Under the pieces are notes generated by a model. The model was not told the origin of the DNA. It saw nothing but the letters and a program-made list of their open reading frames with translations, and did no database searches. Of a stretch of 32,028 nucleotides of DNA, positions 10,039 through 21,776 are shown one piece after another. Every line of letters starts with the position of its first letter. Within the stretch, counting starts at the first letter, position 1. The translations under genes and the position numbers were made by a program. The stretch is from Perkinsus marinus ATCC 50983 (lineage: Eukaryota > Perkinsozoa > Perkinsida > Perkinsidae): assembly GCF_000006405.1 (NCBI RefSeq), contig NW_003217134.1, positions 124,196 through 156,223 of the forward strand. The letters run 5' to 3'.

Positions 10039-11061
10039 TCAGCCAATGTCAGAGGAGTGCTTGTCCTTCTGGGAGTTTGTCGAACGCTCGAATTCTACAT
10101 TATTCTCGCTGCTGCTGTTTACGATCCTTTGGGCAGACTGTTCCTCCTGTTTCCTAAAACCACTCATACCAATACTCATCAACAACTGAACTACGACGAT
10201 AATCATATTGACCTCTACAGTTTCACTCCCTATTCCGTCCTCTCATGGCCAAACTAGTCTCTACGTGAGGGGGGGGGGGGGTGAGGAGAAAGGTATGATA
10301 ATCTACAGTCAGGAGGCCGCAATCCACTCAGTATAGCGGCAACTAGCTAGCCCATTCATACTCGAGGACATGCGAGTTCTTGCGAGACACATGTTCGACA
10401 TGACGGCCACAGAATGCATCGAGACGGATACACTACTGCTCGGTAGGTCTACAGTCTGTCCATTGAGGCTCGCTGCCCCCACCATATAGCCATGGTTCGC
10501 TCTTTGGATTATGCAACATCGGTGTTTTCCAAGCCTATGCAAAATCTGACTCCCGACAAGGAATCATGACCGCCAGTGCTACTCACGAGTCGACGGTACG
10601 AGCGAACAAAACATGCCTCTTGTGTTACTCAGTGAGTAATACTCACCTAGAATTGCCTATTTTCTTTATCTCCTCCGGCGAGTCGTTCCCCCCTCTCCCC
10701 AATTAACGATCAAACTTTTCGATCTTGCCCAACGTCACGAGGGTATCATTGAGGGGTTTTTAGAGTACCAGATCCATTAAGACTCCCGGATGGATCAAGT
10801 GAGTAGATGATACCATAGATAGTCTATAATAGCTGGGCCGAAATCGCAGATAAGCAGCATCCCTCGCATGATGAACTACACAACACACACTCCAGGGGAT
10901 TGGCCTTGCTGCTTTGTCCGCCGTGCCTCCCTCACCCCCACTTGAAGTAACACTTGACTTAGTCATAGAGAAATGATTAGGTAGTACCCGTGGTAATGAT
11001 CGTGTGCAGTCTTCTGAGTCATCACAGGTGCAGCCTGTGTCGTGCAGTCAACCGGAAGCAT
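10039..11061 (-). CDS. Possible minus-strand membrane protein, exons unresolved
   Basis: Open stretches on the minus strand read as protein. An ATG at 11061 begins MLPVDCTTQAAPVMTQK. About 10880-10810 reads a hydrophobic helix, LLICDFGPAIIDYLWYHLLT. The last stretch, 10239-10039, reads VNMIIVVVQLLMSIGMSGF followed by a polar tail (FRKQEEQSAQRIVNSSSE ... KHSSDIG) and a TGA stop. The mixture suggests a membrane protein with a hydrophilic C-terminal tail. Some stretches contain in-frame stops that I could not remove by splicing. The plus strand at 10045-10188 and 10337-10570 is also open and splice-like (for instance a 47-nt gtaggt...atatag segment at about 10442), so the coding strand is not certain. 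It may be continuous with the gene ending at 11134. Confidence 0.25.
10269..10281. repeat. Poly-G tract of 13
   Basis: Thirteen consecutive G between gtga and tgagg. It lies at or near a putative intron on either strand and is a likely site of length error. Confidence 0.9.
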
Positions 11062-11133
11062 ATTGGATAACCCAACAGTGCTTATTGATAATGAAAAATG
11101 TGAGGGTCTCTCAACTCGGCCATCCAGTACGAG

Positions 11134-11781
11134 TCAGTCATCTTTCCCTTCCTTTGCTGGGAGGAATGTGACAGGATCGCCGTTGAATGCAGGCCACGAT
11201 GGGAGTGTTATCTAAAGGAGGTCGTTGAGCATGTAGTAATACTATACTAGAGAATTGTTCACAATAAATTCGGTTAACCTCTAGGGCAAGTGCAATACAG
11301 TAGGTAGTGATGAATTCCACCCGACCGGTATCCGTAACTACCACAGTACTACCACTAATTACAATCGCTATCATATCGAGAGTCGGCAGTATTCGACCAT
11401 GGCGAAACAGTCGCGAATGATGATAGAGCGTCGAGATTATTACTATTGTAGCTAAGGCGGCGCCTGCAGATAGGATGTAGAACGTGTAAAGGAACCGTTG
11501 TACGGCATATCTATGGGATCACATCACTATATGTGTACCACAGTGTATTACCCATAGACGAATCCGATAACAGCACTAACGAGAATGAGCATCAATTGAA
11601 TGTAGAATGCTCTCCTCTGCCCTCGATAGTCCTGACCATCACCAACCACTCAGTGAGACCACATTACACCCCTAACGTACCATCTTGCCCTCCTTCAAAC
11701 AGCGAAAAAACGATACGATACCCATGGCGTGAGTCGGCCAAATTCACACTGCCAGAATGGCCTTAAGATTGTGTGATTCAT
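11134..11781 (-). CDS. Multi-pass membrane protein with an S-x3-H / L-D arrangement (CREST/PAQR-like?)
   Basis: Minus-strand exons join perfectly across a 41-nt intron (11511-11551, gtaata...ccatag): FYIQLMLILVSAVIGFVYG continues as YAVQRFLYTFYILSAGAA. Further helices follow: LATIVIISTLYHHSRLF, LPTLDMIAIVISGSTVVV and EFITTYCIALALE. The STLYHH block followed some 12 residues later by LD at the start of the next helix recalls the S-x3-H and Asp of the CREST membrane hydrolases (PAQR receptors, alkaline ceramidases, TMEM8, Per1). A C-terminal H-x3-H was not found; the frame may end at TGA 11134-11136 after LPSWPAFNGDPVTFLP, or continue into the exons further left. The ATG at 11781 (MNHTILRPFWQCEF) is the likely start. 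It is divergent from the gene at 11896, with about 115 bp between starts. Confidence 0.45.
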
Positions 11782-11895
11782 GCTCAAAACGATAGACAAA
11801 CTGCGCGTCGCTCCGCTAATATCTGACAGCGCATTATGAAATTTTCTTAATCTGCGCTCGTGTCTCTACATTGAAAGTAGTACTTTCCCTGCACT

Positions 11896-13127
11896 ATGGT
11901 ATCTGGCGAATACACAGTGTTGGGGTCATGGTCAGCCGCACCATGGGTATCACGGACTATCGCCGTACTGCATTTGATAGGAATGAGCATAGCATGGGTG
12001 ATGGCCGATGTGATGAAATACAATGATACACCCGAGGTGCTTGCTGGTAGTAATACTACATATCACCCGTATTCTATTTGCTGTCCATCAGTGTGGAGTA
12101 TCAATTCGGGCAACATAGGGTGTCTATTTTTAGCACCGTGGATGTCATGGGACGCTGGAGGCCAGCATGGTAGTAGTGTGTCATCGACCCTCGTGGCCAC
12201 ATCCCTTTAATAGAGGTATCCCTTTTCCTGTCCCTGCTTGCTTCCATCACTATCCTCAACCGTCTGCCTCAATTTGAACGGCGATATGTAATACCACAAC
12301 TGGCGTTCTCTCGTCTAGTACATTGTCAGGGTTCGGGGACTTGCTTGACATTGACAATAGCGTGTTTGATGGCAATTAATGGTATATTCATTGGAGTGAT
12401 GGAAGCAGCATGCCTCTCTAGGTAAGCTACAGTCTGCTTACAGTCCTAGTCTATCCCCATCTCCAGTGGCCTCTCCTATGACCCTTACTTTGGCTGTAAC
12501 CAATACCTATGGGGTGAGTGTGTGTATCGTATGTATCGTCCTACTGTTGGCGATGCAGGTTTGTGGCCTCTGGCCATGTTCATAGTAACCAGGCAGTGTT
12601 TAGATCATCCAAGGGGCAAGGTTGATTTCTGGGGAGCATGGCAGATTCCTAACATATGGTACTGCACTGTGGTCAACAGTTGTTATACAGTTCTTGCTGC
12701 CGCCACTAGGTATCCTCTCTGCTTGATATTACTCTTGTCTGCTGCCCAGATGCGAGTCGTATGGGATTGTCTCTGCGGAGTTTCACTTGCCCTCATATTG
12801 CGGTAGTTCAAGACTCTCTCATAGGATATTATTATACGATTCAACTGCATAGTTTGGTCCTAGAATATCGCGGTTTTACTGTTCCATACAACTAGTATTT
12901 TATTGTTTTCTTAGTTTGGTGATCAAACTGGCCTCAACACGGATGTGTGGAGGTGTCTGTAGATACTGCATGCTTCGATGCTGCCCATCATGGTAACCCG
13001 TACTGAGCTCAGCCCATCGTCTTCTACTATCACCGACAGGTATCGTTATCTTTCGAGACGACATGGGAAGAGGGCTGAGGATGAACATGCTAGAGATACT
13101 CTGGACGAGATCGTTTACTCGGTGTAG
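11896..13127 (+). CDS. UBAC2/Derlin-like rhomboid-family membrane protein, copy A
   Basis: Seven exons give a 295-residue protein: 11896-12169, 12214-12421, 12467-12513, 12559-12658, 12710-12802, 12915-12992 and 13040-13127, all with GT-AG borders and consistent phase. Helix 1 is TIAVLHLIGMSIAWVMADVM. A helix ending ILNRLPQFERRY matches the conserved F-E-R-R-Y of UBAC2. Later blocks WGLWPLAMFIVTRQC, WQIPNIW and YPLCLILLLSAAQMRVVWDC match the GPL-x-I-T-N-K loop and the last helix of UBAC2-type rhomboid pseudoproteases. No catalytic G-x-S-x or H-x helix typical of active rhomboids is visible, so an inactive ER membrane scaffold or ubiquitin-linked quality-control role is likely. No UBA domain is visible; instead the tail is Cys- and Arg-rich, then acidic (RAEDEHARDTLDEIVYSV). 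Paralogue of the next gene. Confidence 0.55.
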
Positions 13128-13312
13128 CTATCGTCGATGACCATAACTGGAGACCTAGAAGCCTCGTCCGTGTGCATGCCACGGCTGGCTTGAGATAGTT
13201 GAGAGTCATTTTAATCTCGGAGTTCTATTACTACCTTGCCTCTCTTGTGTTACCACTGCAGTGACTATCATTCGCAGTACCTCGAACCTTGACTTCGTCC
13301 CTTATTATCATC

Positions 13313-14949
13313 ATGGAAGAAGCTCTTAGAGTAGCATGGGATGCCGCCCCTGGCATGACCAGGGCAATCGTCCTCATGTACATCATCCTTCTACTCTGTG
13401 GGCTAATACTCCAGCTCACCAACACGTATGTCGCGGACGAATTCGTGGATTTGACCGGTATGTCGAATCGGATCATGATTATCGATGAGCTCTACTCTGT
13501 GTGTCAGTGTGGAACTTCTGGTATCGCCGGCAATATTGGTTGCCGCTGACGAGTCCTTTTATCTACTCCCTTAACGGTGAGTTCTCAATCACCTTGACTT
13601 TGTAAGATTCATGTTCAGTGTTCACGATGATCGCGGGTCTACCTGTGGGTTATTATCTTTTATGCCGACTGCCGTCCATGGAGAGGACTAAGGTGGCGAA
13701 TGATAGCAACTGTGTTGTGTACTTGATGTCATCGTCATTCAGGGGTCGACAGGTATGTTGTTCTGGTTCTTAATCACCGTTTACACTATACTTTTACCTC
13801 CCTTTTTTACTACCGTGGCGATTTCTCGAGTGGGCGGGTAGGTTGGGAGTATCAGATCAGCAATCGACCTTCCGTTGAGATTCTATTCATCCAGGTGGAT
13901 CCCTCTCTTCCAATGGTTGGGGGATTCTTTTTCAAGGGCGAAGTTCAGCGGTGAGTGTGTCTCGTCTTCTCTCGCATGCTTAGTGTCCTAATATGACATT
14001 TTTGCCACAACTCGGAATCGCCATGTGTAAGACGCTTATCAATGGTCGTTGTTTCAGGTCTTTTCCCCCTGGCCGTCTTTTTGATCACTAAGGAGTGTAT
14101 CATGGATCGCAGTGGTGAATCCCAGCTGCTTGGTATATGGCCTGTACCTAACAAATGGTAATGATCCCCCGTCCCTTGGGCTACAGTTATGTCGGTCCCA
14201 GGGGCTCAGCGACTTGATGACGGGTTGCAGATTGGACCTGTCAGGTATCCGTGTGTAGTGATACTCATCATAACGCTATTCACGTGGAGTATTCGTCTGG
14301 ACTTAATCGCCGCAGCGGTGATCGCTCTACTTAATACAAGGTGAGTGCCAGGTTGGAGGAATATGTGTAACCTAGCTTCGGGTTAATCTAGACCGTGTGA
14401 GGCCCGCAGCTCAAATAACTCTTCCTGCGATTAGCCCAACCGGATGTCATCAGGTTCGCCTTTTTGAATAAACTGGAACTATCACTCTGGATTGTAGCTG
14501 AAGTAGAGAATAATCTTCTACGCAAGTGGCTTATGCCTCGATCCCTCTTTGGTGGAGAGTAAGGTCGTATCTGTCTTGAATCGGCTCGTCAGAAGCGCTG
14601 TGGTCAGGTACATACCTGTAGAACGATCTACCGCTTTTATTGCTAACGATGACGCGGGTACTGAGATGAGCCATACTGCTGGGGACTTGGAAGCTGGTAC
14701 TGAAAGTGGCCATGATGAAACTCATGGAAGTAGTGGACTGGCATTCTGAGAGCAGTGCTGCTTTATTCTGTTGAATTATATCCAACAGATACAGCAGTTG
14801 AAGGCTCTTCCCAGGGCGAGGATCATCACCATGTTCCACTGCCTGCAGTGACAGTTGCAGCGAACAGGTCCATCATTCAAGACCCTTCACGGGTGCCCCT
14901 GGTTAGTGAAGCTGAGAACTCAGGGATTCAGAATGGTGGTGATTGCTGA
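13313..14949 (+). CDS. UBAC2/Derlin-like rhomboid-family membrane protein, copy B
   Basis: ATG 13313 begins MEEALRVAWDAAPGMTRAIV, aligning with SAAPWVSRTIAV of copy A; YSVCQCGTSGIAGNIGC aligns with YSICCPSVW...SGNIGC. Exons at 13313-13538, 13607-13713, 13743-13837, 13895-13950, 14058-14157 and 14245-14340 encode the core: LLCRLPSMERT, GLFPLAVFLITKECI, WPVPNKW and YPCVVILIITLFTWSIRLDL. The Trp codon split between exons (TG|G) before Tyr-Pro, and the Gly codon split (G|GT) before L-[WF]-P-L-A, are at the same positions as in copy A. The downstream exons (about 14508-14949) encode a polar acidic tail (NDDAGTEMSHTAGDLEAG ... SEAENSGIQNGGDC) with one 59-nt intron starting near 14730. The 29-nt intron at 13714 is unusually short and could be wrong. 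Same inferred role as copy A. Confidence 0.5.
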
Positions 14950-15176
14950 TATTATCTCGCAGTGTTCCGTTAGTTATTGCATTTGAAAGACGTTCTTATT
15001 CTTCAGCAGCTGCCGAGCTGTGTCAGGTTATCCCGCTGACGGTGGAGTTGAGTTCAGTCAATCCTCTTTGATGGGGATGCTCAGTTGAATTAGCGCTCGC
15101 CTTAGTGATCGATAGTATCGACTCGAGATTAATGATGCCTCATCTCTTGACAACAGTCGTTGTTGTGGTTGTTGAT

Positions 15177-17463
15177 ATGTCGAATCTTGAAGATCGTATC
15201 GCAGCTCGTCGGAAGCACTACAAGAAGGTAAGGTTGGAGGATAGTAGTCATCCTTATATTATCATTACCAACCGCTTACTAGTTGGTGTCCTGCTTGCTC
15301 CTGGAACCATACACTGCTTATGTAGACTGGTGATACTGACGACACTCGACGTCGAAGAGAGGATGAGGCTGTGCAGATTAGGAAGGCTGAGAAGGAGAAG
15401 CAGTTAGCTCAACGGAGGAGGATGAGCATCGGTGATGCTTCTGCTGCTGGTGGTGGTAATAAGACTAGTCCGTTTTTCAATTACAACTTGTTATATGGTA
15501 AGGTGGGACCGTGCCTGTACCCAACCTCCAAGAACTGGGTGAAGCAGTAGCTGGGTGCAACTCTCCTGATCCTGTAGTGCAGTTTAAAGCCACTCAGTAT
15601 GTGAGGAAACTATTATCTATAGAGAAGAATCCGCCAATAGAATATGTAATATAATCATACTATGATGAATGTAACGGACAGTATTAGGTGATAGAGGCGG
15701 GTCTCATCCCTCGTATGGTGGATTTCCTCAGGGATATCAACCGTCCAGATTTGCAATTTGAGGCGGCTTGGGTAGTATTCCTACGCATCTTCGTAGAGTA
15801 TCATTGACATTAGAACAATGACTCAGGTGCTCACCAATATAGCGAGTGGTACTCGAGCTCAAACTGAGGCTGTTGTGGCTGCAGGTAATGCGCTGTCAAA
15901 GGAATGCTTGTTTTCTCCCTAGTCATTGCTCTAGGTACTATACCTGTATTTATCGCATTACTAGCATCGCCCAGTTTGGATGTTAAAGAGCAGGCAGTGT
16001 GGGCCTTGGGCAACATAGCTGGTGACTCACCACCTCTACGTGATACGGTCCTCCAAGCTGGAGTTATGCAGCCTCTTCTGGCTCTACTCCGGGAGAATGA
16101 TAAGTTGTCTTTGTTACGTAATGCTACCTGGGCGTTATCTAATCTATGTCGTGGAAAGCCCCAACCACCTATTGAGATGATCGTCCCTGCCTTGCCAACT
16201 CTCAGTAACCTTCTATACAGTCATGATGTAGGTGTGGTTGTGGTAGTAGTAGAATTGGTAATGATTATTGTGTGGTTAGGTTGAAGTATTGACCGATGCA
16301 TGTTGGGCTCTATCATACATATCGGATGGCCCTAATGAGCGTATCGAGGCTGTTATTGAGCACGGTGTATGTCGCAGACTGGTAGAGCTGCTCAATCATG
16401 ATAGTTCTCTTGTCCAGACACCAGCTCTTCGTAATCAACACGTATGTATAGCTGCTGCTCATTCATATCATAGGCACTGTTGGCAATATCGTTACTGGGG
16501 ATGATAGGCAGACTCAGGTTATCATACAGTGTGGTGCTGCTGAGAGACTTTATCAGCTTCTATACAGTCCTAAGAAGGTACCCATCACACTGCCTCAACT
16601 TGGTTTTACGTCATCGTATCATAGAACATCCGTAAGGAGGCCTGCTGGACAATATCAAACATAACGGCTGGTAATCGAGAACAGATCCAAGAGATCATTA
16701 ATGCGGGGGTAGTAGTGTAGCATTTGGCAAGGTGGCGGTAGAGTATGATATGCTCAGATTGCGAGTAAGATAGTGGAGCTAATGGCTACTGCTGAGTTTG
16801 ATATCAAAAAGGAGGCAGCATGGTAGTACCAGGGGATGGGATGCGTAGATTCTATCTCTCTTCAGGGCACTATCGAATGCTACAACAGGGGGGACACCAG
16901 AGCAGGTGGATCATTTCGTCCAAGCTGGATGTATCAAACCTCTGTGTGCTTTACTCGATGTGAATGATACCCGTATAGTGGGTGTATGCTTAGAGGCTCT
17001 AGAGAATATACTTAGGGTAGTCAGGGTAATCACTGCCAATAGATGGGATTATCTCATCACAGGTCGGTATGCAAGCGATGGAGACAAATCCAAATCTTAC
17101 TGAAAACCCGTAAGGAGTTAATTATAGAAATTACTAAGTGTGATTTGCAATTGCATAGGTATTTGCAACTGGTCGAAGAAGCTGATGGTTTAACAAAGAT
17201 TGAAAACCTCCAGTCTGATAGCAGTGATGAGATATACCTAAAGGTGAGGCAATTATTAATACTCAATGGTTTCCATGGATGTTCAACAGGCTGTACGTAT
17301 TCTTGAGAACTACTTCCCATTGGAGGGAGAGGATGATGATGATGTAGAGGAGATGGAAGCATCAGGCAGCGACTCGGCAACTGCTGCACCAGGCTTCAAC
17401 TTCCAGCCAGCTACTGGCACAGCGGCTCCTCCTGGAGGCTTCCAGTTCGGAAGAAATAACTAG
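15177..17463 (+). CDS. Importin subunit alpha (karyopherin alpha)
   Basis: Adaptor that binds classical nuclear localisation signals and links cargo to importin beta. Fourteen exons fit: 15177-15227, 15326-15497, 15533-15645, 15688-15771, 15827-15884, 15935-16227, 16280-16430, 16474-16577, 16625-16708, 16758-16822, 16866-17026, 17063-17109, 17159-17243 and 17290-17463. The N-terminal IBB domain has basic clusters ([18 protein letters not shown]). Armadillo repeats carry the hallmark Trp-Asn-type ladders: [59 protein letters not shown] and [15 protein letters not shown]. The C-terminal repeat ([20 protein letters not shown] ... AVRILENYF) and acidic tail are standard. The start at 15177 (MSNLEDR) is preferred to the upstream in-frame ATG because it matches the family N-terminus. 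Introns are 35-55 nt except the first (98 nt). Confidence 0.95.
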
Positions 17464-18087
17464 CGAGTTACACAGATGCCGGTTGAGAAGTTATCCTCAA
17501 GCTGCTGTAGCATAACCACTAATACTGCCACTGTCGTCCCAGTGCGATCATCACGATAAGCACCGCTACTAATTATCATCAGTTGACTTGAATATACACG
17601 TATTTACATAGAAATGCTCATCATCACGTCAATAGTGAATTTAGAATTTGGAATATAATCACAGCACTATTACCGTCGTCTTCTATCCTGCATCATCTAT
17701 AACTCCCCTTAGTCACCTTTACTGTTCTTCACTAAACCGCAATACTCATTAAATCGTCGTTAAGGAACTATCCAATACGCCATTATCGTTATCATTGTTC
17801 TCGTCGTCTCTGGAATTTATGTGCTATACTTGTACTCCTGCTATTGCTACATCTGTCTGAACGCACTCACTGTCGTTGGTGGGACAAGATCGTTAGAGAT
17901 GTGGTCGGTTGATGGTAATGTCATCTGCTTGTACCTACTCGCACTGGAAGCAGTGGAGTAGGAATAGGAGGCATCACGAAGGTTGATGATTCGTTTCGTT
18001 TGGGTAGACTGTTGTGTTGCTAGTACTACCCGGTGGTACAATACAGACTTCGTGGATTAGTCATAGTTTAGGGGCTTCGGTGGTCCG
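17464..18087. other. Intergenic spacer
   Basis: AT-richer spacer between the importin alpha stop and the Prp3 start. Only short shadow frames are seen and no RNA gene was recognised. It must contain the 3' end signals of importin alpha and the promoter of the next gene. Confidence 0.6.
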
Positions 18088-20882
18088 ATGTCTGAGAGCA
18101 CTGCCAAGACTGTGGATAGAGCAGTAGAGCAGGAGCCTGATAAGAAGGCGGGCAAGGCTGGGCAGACTGCTACGTCGTCTAGCAAGGAGAAGCGGAAACG
18201 TAGATCGCGATGGGGTGCGGCACCTAGTAGGGATATCCTCCTTGAGTGGGCTGCGGGATAGTGAACACTTTCAGCTGATGAAGAGCATCATGAGTCTGGT
18301 AGTGACGAAGGTCGTACTAGCAAGAAGACTGCACGGAAATCACGATTTGATACCGCTCCTTCAGCTATGGTTGTGGGGCCAGGTAGTGAACCTCATTCGT
18401 GTACATTGCTATGATGATACTGCAGGTGGTACGGCTCCGGCTATTCGACTGGATGCTGCCCAGATTGCTGCAGCTGCTGCCGCTGCTAGGTTGGCTAAGG
18501 AGCGGGCACAGGTAGGAAGCGGTATGTAGAAGGCTGTTGGGTCCTACTGGAGTATGCCTAGGCTGTGGCACAGCAACAGAAGTCTGCCTTGGAACTGCAG
18601 AGTGAACAGCTGAATGCTTTGAGGTATGTCGTTTGATAGCATGCTAACCATCACGGTGTGTTTGAACTAGCCCTCAGGCATGGACGTATCGCTGCCGAGG
18701 CAGCAGCTAGGGCAGTAGCCCAGGCAGAGGCAATGCAGATGAAAGGCTTCAGCAGTGGTACTATCTGGGATGGGCTGCTGAAGACCCTGCTCACATCATA
18801 CAGCGACTGTCAGGTCCAGTTGGTGGTGTGGTATCAGCACCAGTCGCTCTGAGATTGGATCAGTATGGTAGAGAGATCGACGCTGATGGCAAGCTTGTAA
18901 CACTTCTAGAGGGAATACAGTTCTTGGACAACCTATATCTACCGTCAGGTTCCCATGTCCCAGCTGCGGCCTCCTGTGGCGATATCAACGTTGAAGATCA
19001 ATCAGTGAGGACCCCTACCAGCTGGTCTGTTCTATCTGCATCGTCATCTCGTAGGAATCGAGCGGCATTGGATATGATGCGTAGGAGTAAGGCTAAGACT
19101 GATGACACATTGGGAAGTGGGATGAAGCTGGGTAAGGGTGGCGACCCGTGATGAGGTAGATTTCCCCTTCTCTAGGCAAGACACGCTCTGGTGCTACTCG
19201 TGATCGATTTTTCGATCCGACTGTGCATGTTGCCGGTGCGGTGAGGAAGCCTAGGATGGGATTTAACTTTGTAGGCTGCTCCTAGCTGGTGTGACGCCTA
19301 AATTTGGGTGTACTGGTGTAGAACGAGAGTGGCACATGGACGAAGAAGGAGATTGAGATGCAGAAGCAGGAGGGTGTTGAACCTCTACCTGCGGTTGTTG
19401 AGAAGGAAGAAAAACTTGAGGCTGATGGTGTACCAACAGCCGCTACACTAGCCATCTCCCTGGGGGTTACGGTTAGGATCCATCCCAGAGAGGCCCCACC
19501 CACAGTGGTGAGCTCGGCGCCGGCAACGTAGATTGTAGTGAGTATATCCTACTTAGGAGTGGTGGGACCAGATAGTAATTGATGCTGGTGGTCCTAGTAA
19601 GGTTATATCATCTTATGTGGAACATCCTCCACCGGCTCGTTCGGCAGCTCAGCCACACAAACAGGAGGTAGTATCGTCATGCTAGAAGTGTGAGCTTACA
19701 CTAGTATGCTATTATTTAGGGCATGGCTCCCTTGACACCGGCTGAGCGTAAGAAGTTGAGGAGGTTGAGGAGGAAGGAGAAAGCTACTAATATGCAGGAT
19801 AAGATCAGAATGGTAACACACTTTAGTGATATCATTATTATCTCTCTACTAGGGTCTTATACCGCCACCACCACCGAAGGTCCGCATGAAGAACCTCATG
19901 ATGGTGTTGGGCGATGAGGCTGTACAGGACCCAACTGCTGTGGAGAAGCGTGTTAGAGCTGAGGTACTTTCTGAACAATACGGGTGCTATCAGGGGATGA
20001 TGCTGACAGGTTACTGCTAGACGGGAAGCACATGAGAAGAGGAATGAGGAACGTAAACTACCACCTGAGGAGAAGAAGTTGAAGAAGGCAGGGAAGTGGA
20101 TCAATGCTCCTGAGACTGAAACACAAGTAGGTGGTAGTGGTAGTTGTAGGGATGAGGCTAAGGGAACTATATACAGGTACATGTATCAGTGTATAAGGTT
20201 AAGGATCTCACTTCTAAGCGGCACCAATTTAAAGTAGTACTTGCACAATGAGAGTAGGGTAGAGATAGTCGTATGCATAGGTTTCTAAGAATGCTGAGCA
20301 GCTACACTTATCGGGTATGGGCTTGGTAGTCAGCCCTGAGGTTGGTAACGTGGTAGTCGTGGAAGGCAGTAGGAAGGCTGTGTAATGACAATATTCCCTC
20401 TATTCCTTGTATGGTATGATCATCATCATCAGACGACGATACGACAAGCTGATGCTTCGACGTATCAATTGGAATGAGCGTGTGGGTAACCGTAGAAGGC
20501 CAGGAGAGGAAGAGGAAGAGGATCCTGATGCTGCTGGTGGTGTTGAGGAGGAATGTAATTCCTAAGTACTGGATGGGTTATTCATGTGCAGCCTCATCTA
20601 GATTCCGACTATGATTCTGACACAGAGGGTGTCACTGCTCGTCACTCCGATGGGTGTGTCCGCATGTGGCATGGTGTAGTACCCAAGAGACTATTCCCTA
20701 TGGAGAGGAGTGGTCAGCCATCGTGGAAGCTGATACAGGTTTGTTACTGCAAGATAAGCACTTGGTATGTCTTACTTTAGGCACCAGGTGAGAGCTTTGC
20801 TCGACGTACTCTACGAGAATACCATGCTGAACACTATTGGGATATGCTAGCCCGGTTCAGGGATAAGAGTGTCGATGTGTAG
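18088..20882 (+). CDS. PRP3: U4/U6 small nuclear ribonucleoprotein Prp3
   Basis: Spliceosomal protein that binds U4/U6 RNA in the tri-snRNP. About 15 short introns break it; examples are 18227-18274, 18383-18425, 18512-18561, 18624-18677 and 18758-18813. In order: a basic, low-complexity N-terminus ([16 protein letters not shown]), an Ala-rich helix ([18 protein letters not shown]), [15 protein letters not shown], then [16 protein letters not shown] and RKPRMGFNF. Next come the central PRP3 domain ([54 protein letters not shown]), the region [16 protein letters not shown], and the C-terminal DUF1115 ferredoxin-like domain ([25 protein letters not shown]). It ends with [14 protein letters not shown] and [11 protein letters not shown], the family's final helix. 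The stop is TAG 20880-20882. Exons near 19500-19720 are the least certain. Confidence 0.93.
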
Positions 20883-21051
20883 TGACGCTGTTGCTGTGGT
20901 ACATATTACCGCTTATGGGTGACGCTACACTTTTCAGTACATGTGAAATGTGTTGAGTGCTATTTGCGATTCCCGACTGATCACGCTCACCGGGATGCAG
21001 TACTAGCATGGGGGTATTTAACACGACGCAGCCTAGCCTCACTTTGTGATA

Positions 21052-21776
21052 ATGACCAGTGTTGCCGATGCTCTGAATAATGCCTATTGTTATTATAATA
21101 CTTTCATCAGTTGTCTCTACTCTTTTCTGTGTATGGCTAATTCGTCCACCAACAAGAAGGATGCTCAGGCACCTGGTGCCTGGGCTTATTTCTTCTGCCT
21201 CAACACGATGTTGTTGGAGGCTGTCCTCTTCGTGTACATGGCAGTAACCATTCTTTCCAGGTCTACGGCAGAAGAGATGGACCTCAACGGGTAATACACC
21301 TGTCATACTTGCTGATGTAGATCATATTCTATCATATTGTTAGGTCTTTGGGACTGAGTTGGTTGATTATTGCATTTGTCATTGCTAGAGGTGCATTGAG
21401 CCCTTCCGATATCGTTAAGCGAGAGAGTACCTTGGTGATGACCATATTTCATGCACTCAACTCGGTATTCATTGTTTACCAGTACTTCTTCAATGAAGCT
21501 GTGGAGACTAGTAGTACCCACGGGCTCTATCTTGGCACCTCTATTCATCGTCACATTATCACTAATCATGCCGTACTTTCAGGTTTAAACGCATTTTTGG
21601 TGGACCTCTCCGTTTCTATCGGCCTGTTCCTGGCTAGCCTCTACTGCAACCACATTTATCGACGGACGCTACAACTAGCTAACGCCGAATCGCCCGTTAC
21701 AGAGAGTGTAGCAGCATCAGGGAAAGACGCGAAGAAGGGTACGGCGAAAAAGGCCAAAGCTGTTAAGACTGCATAG
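21052..21776 (+). CDS. Multi-pass membrane protein with Lys-rich tail, family unknown
   Basis: Two exons, 21052-21290 and 21344-21776, split by a 53-nt intron (gtaata...ttgttag), encode 223 residues. There are about four hydrophobic segments: WAYFFCLNTMLLEAVLFVYM, LGLSWLIIAFVIARGAL, TIFHALNSVFIVYQYFF and FLVDLSVSIGLFLASLYC. The C-terminal tail is hydrophilic and Lys-Ala-rich (KDAKKGTAKKAKAVK), which could sit on the cytosolic side. The start follows an in-frame gtg-ata, so ATG 21052 is the first usable start. No family is recognised. It lies 170 bp after Prp3 in the same direction. Confidence 0.6.
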
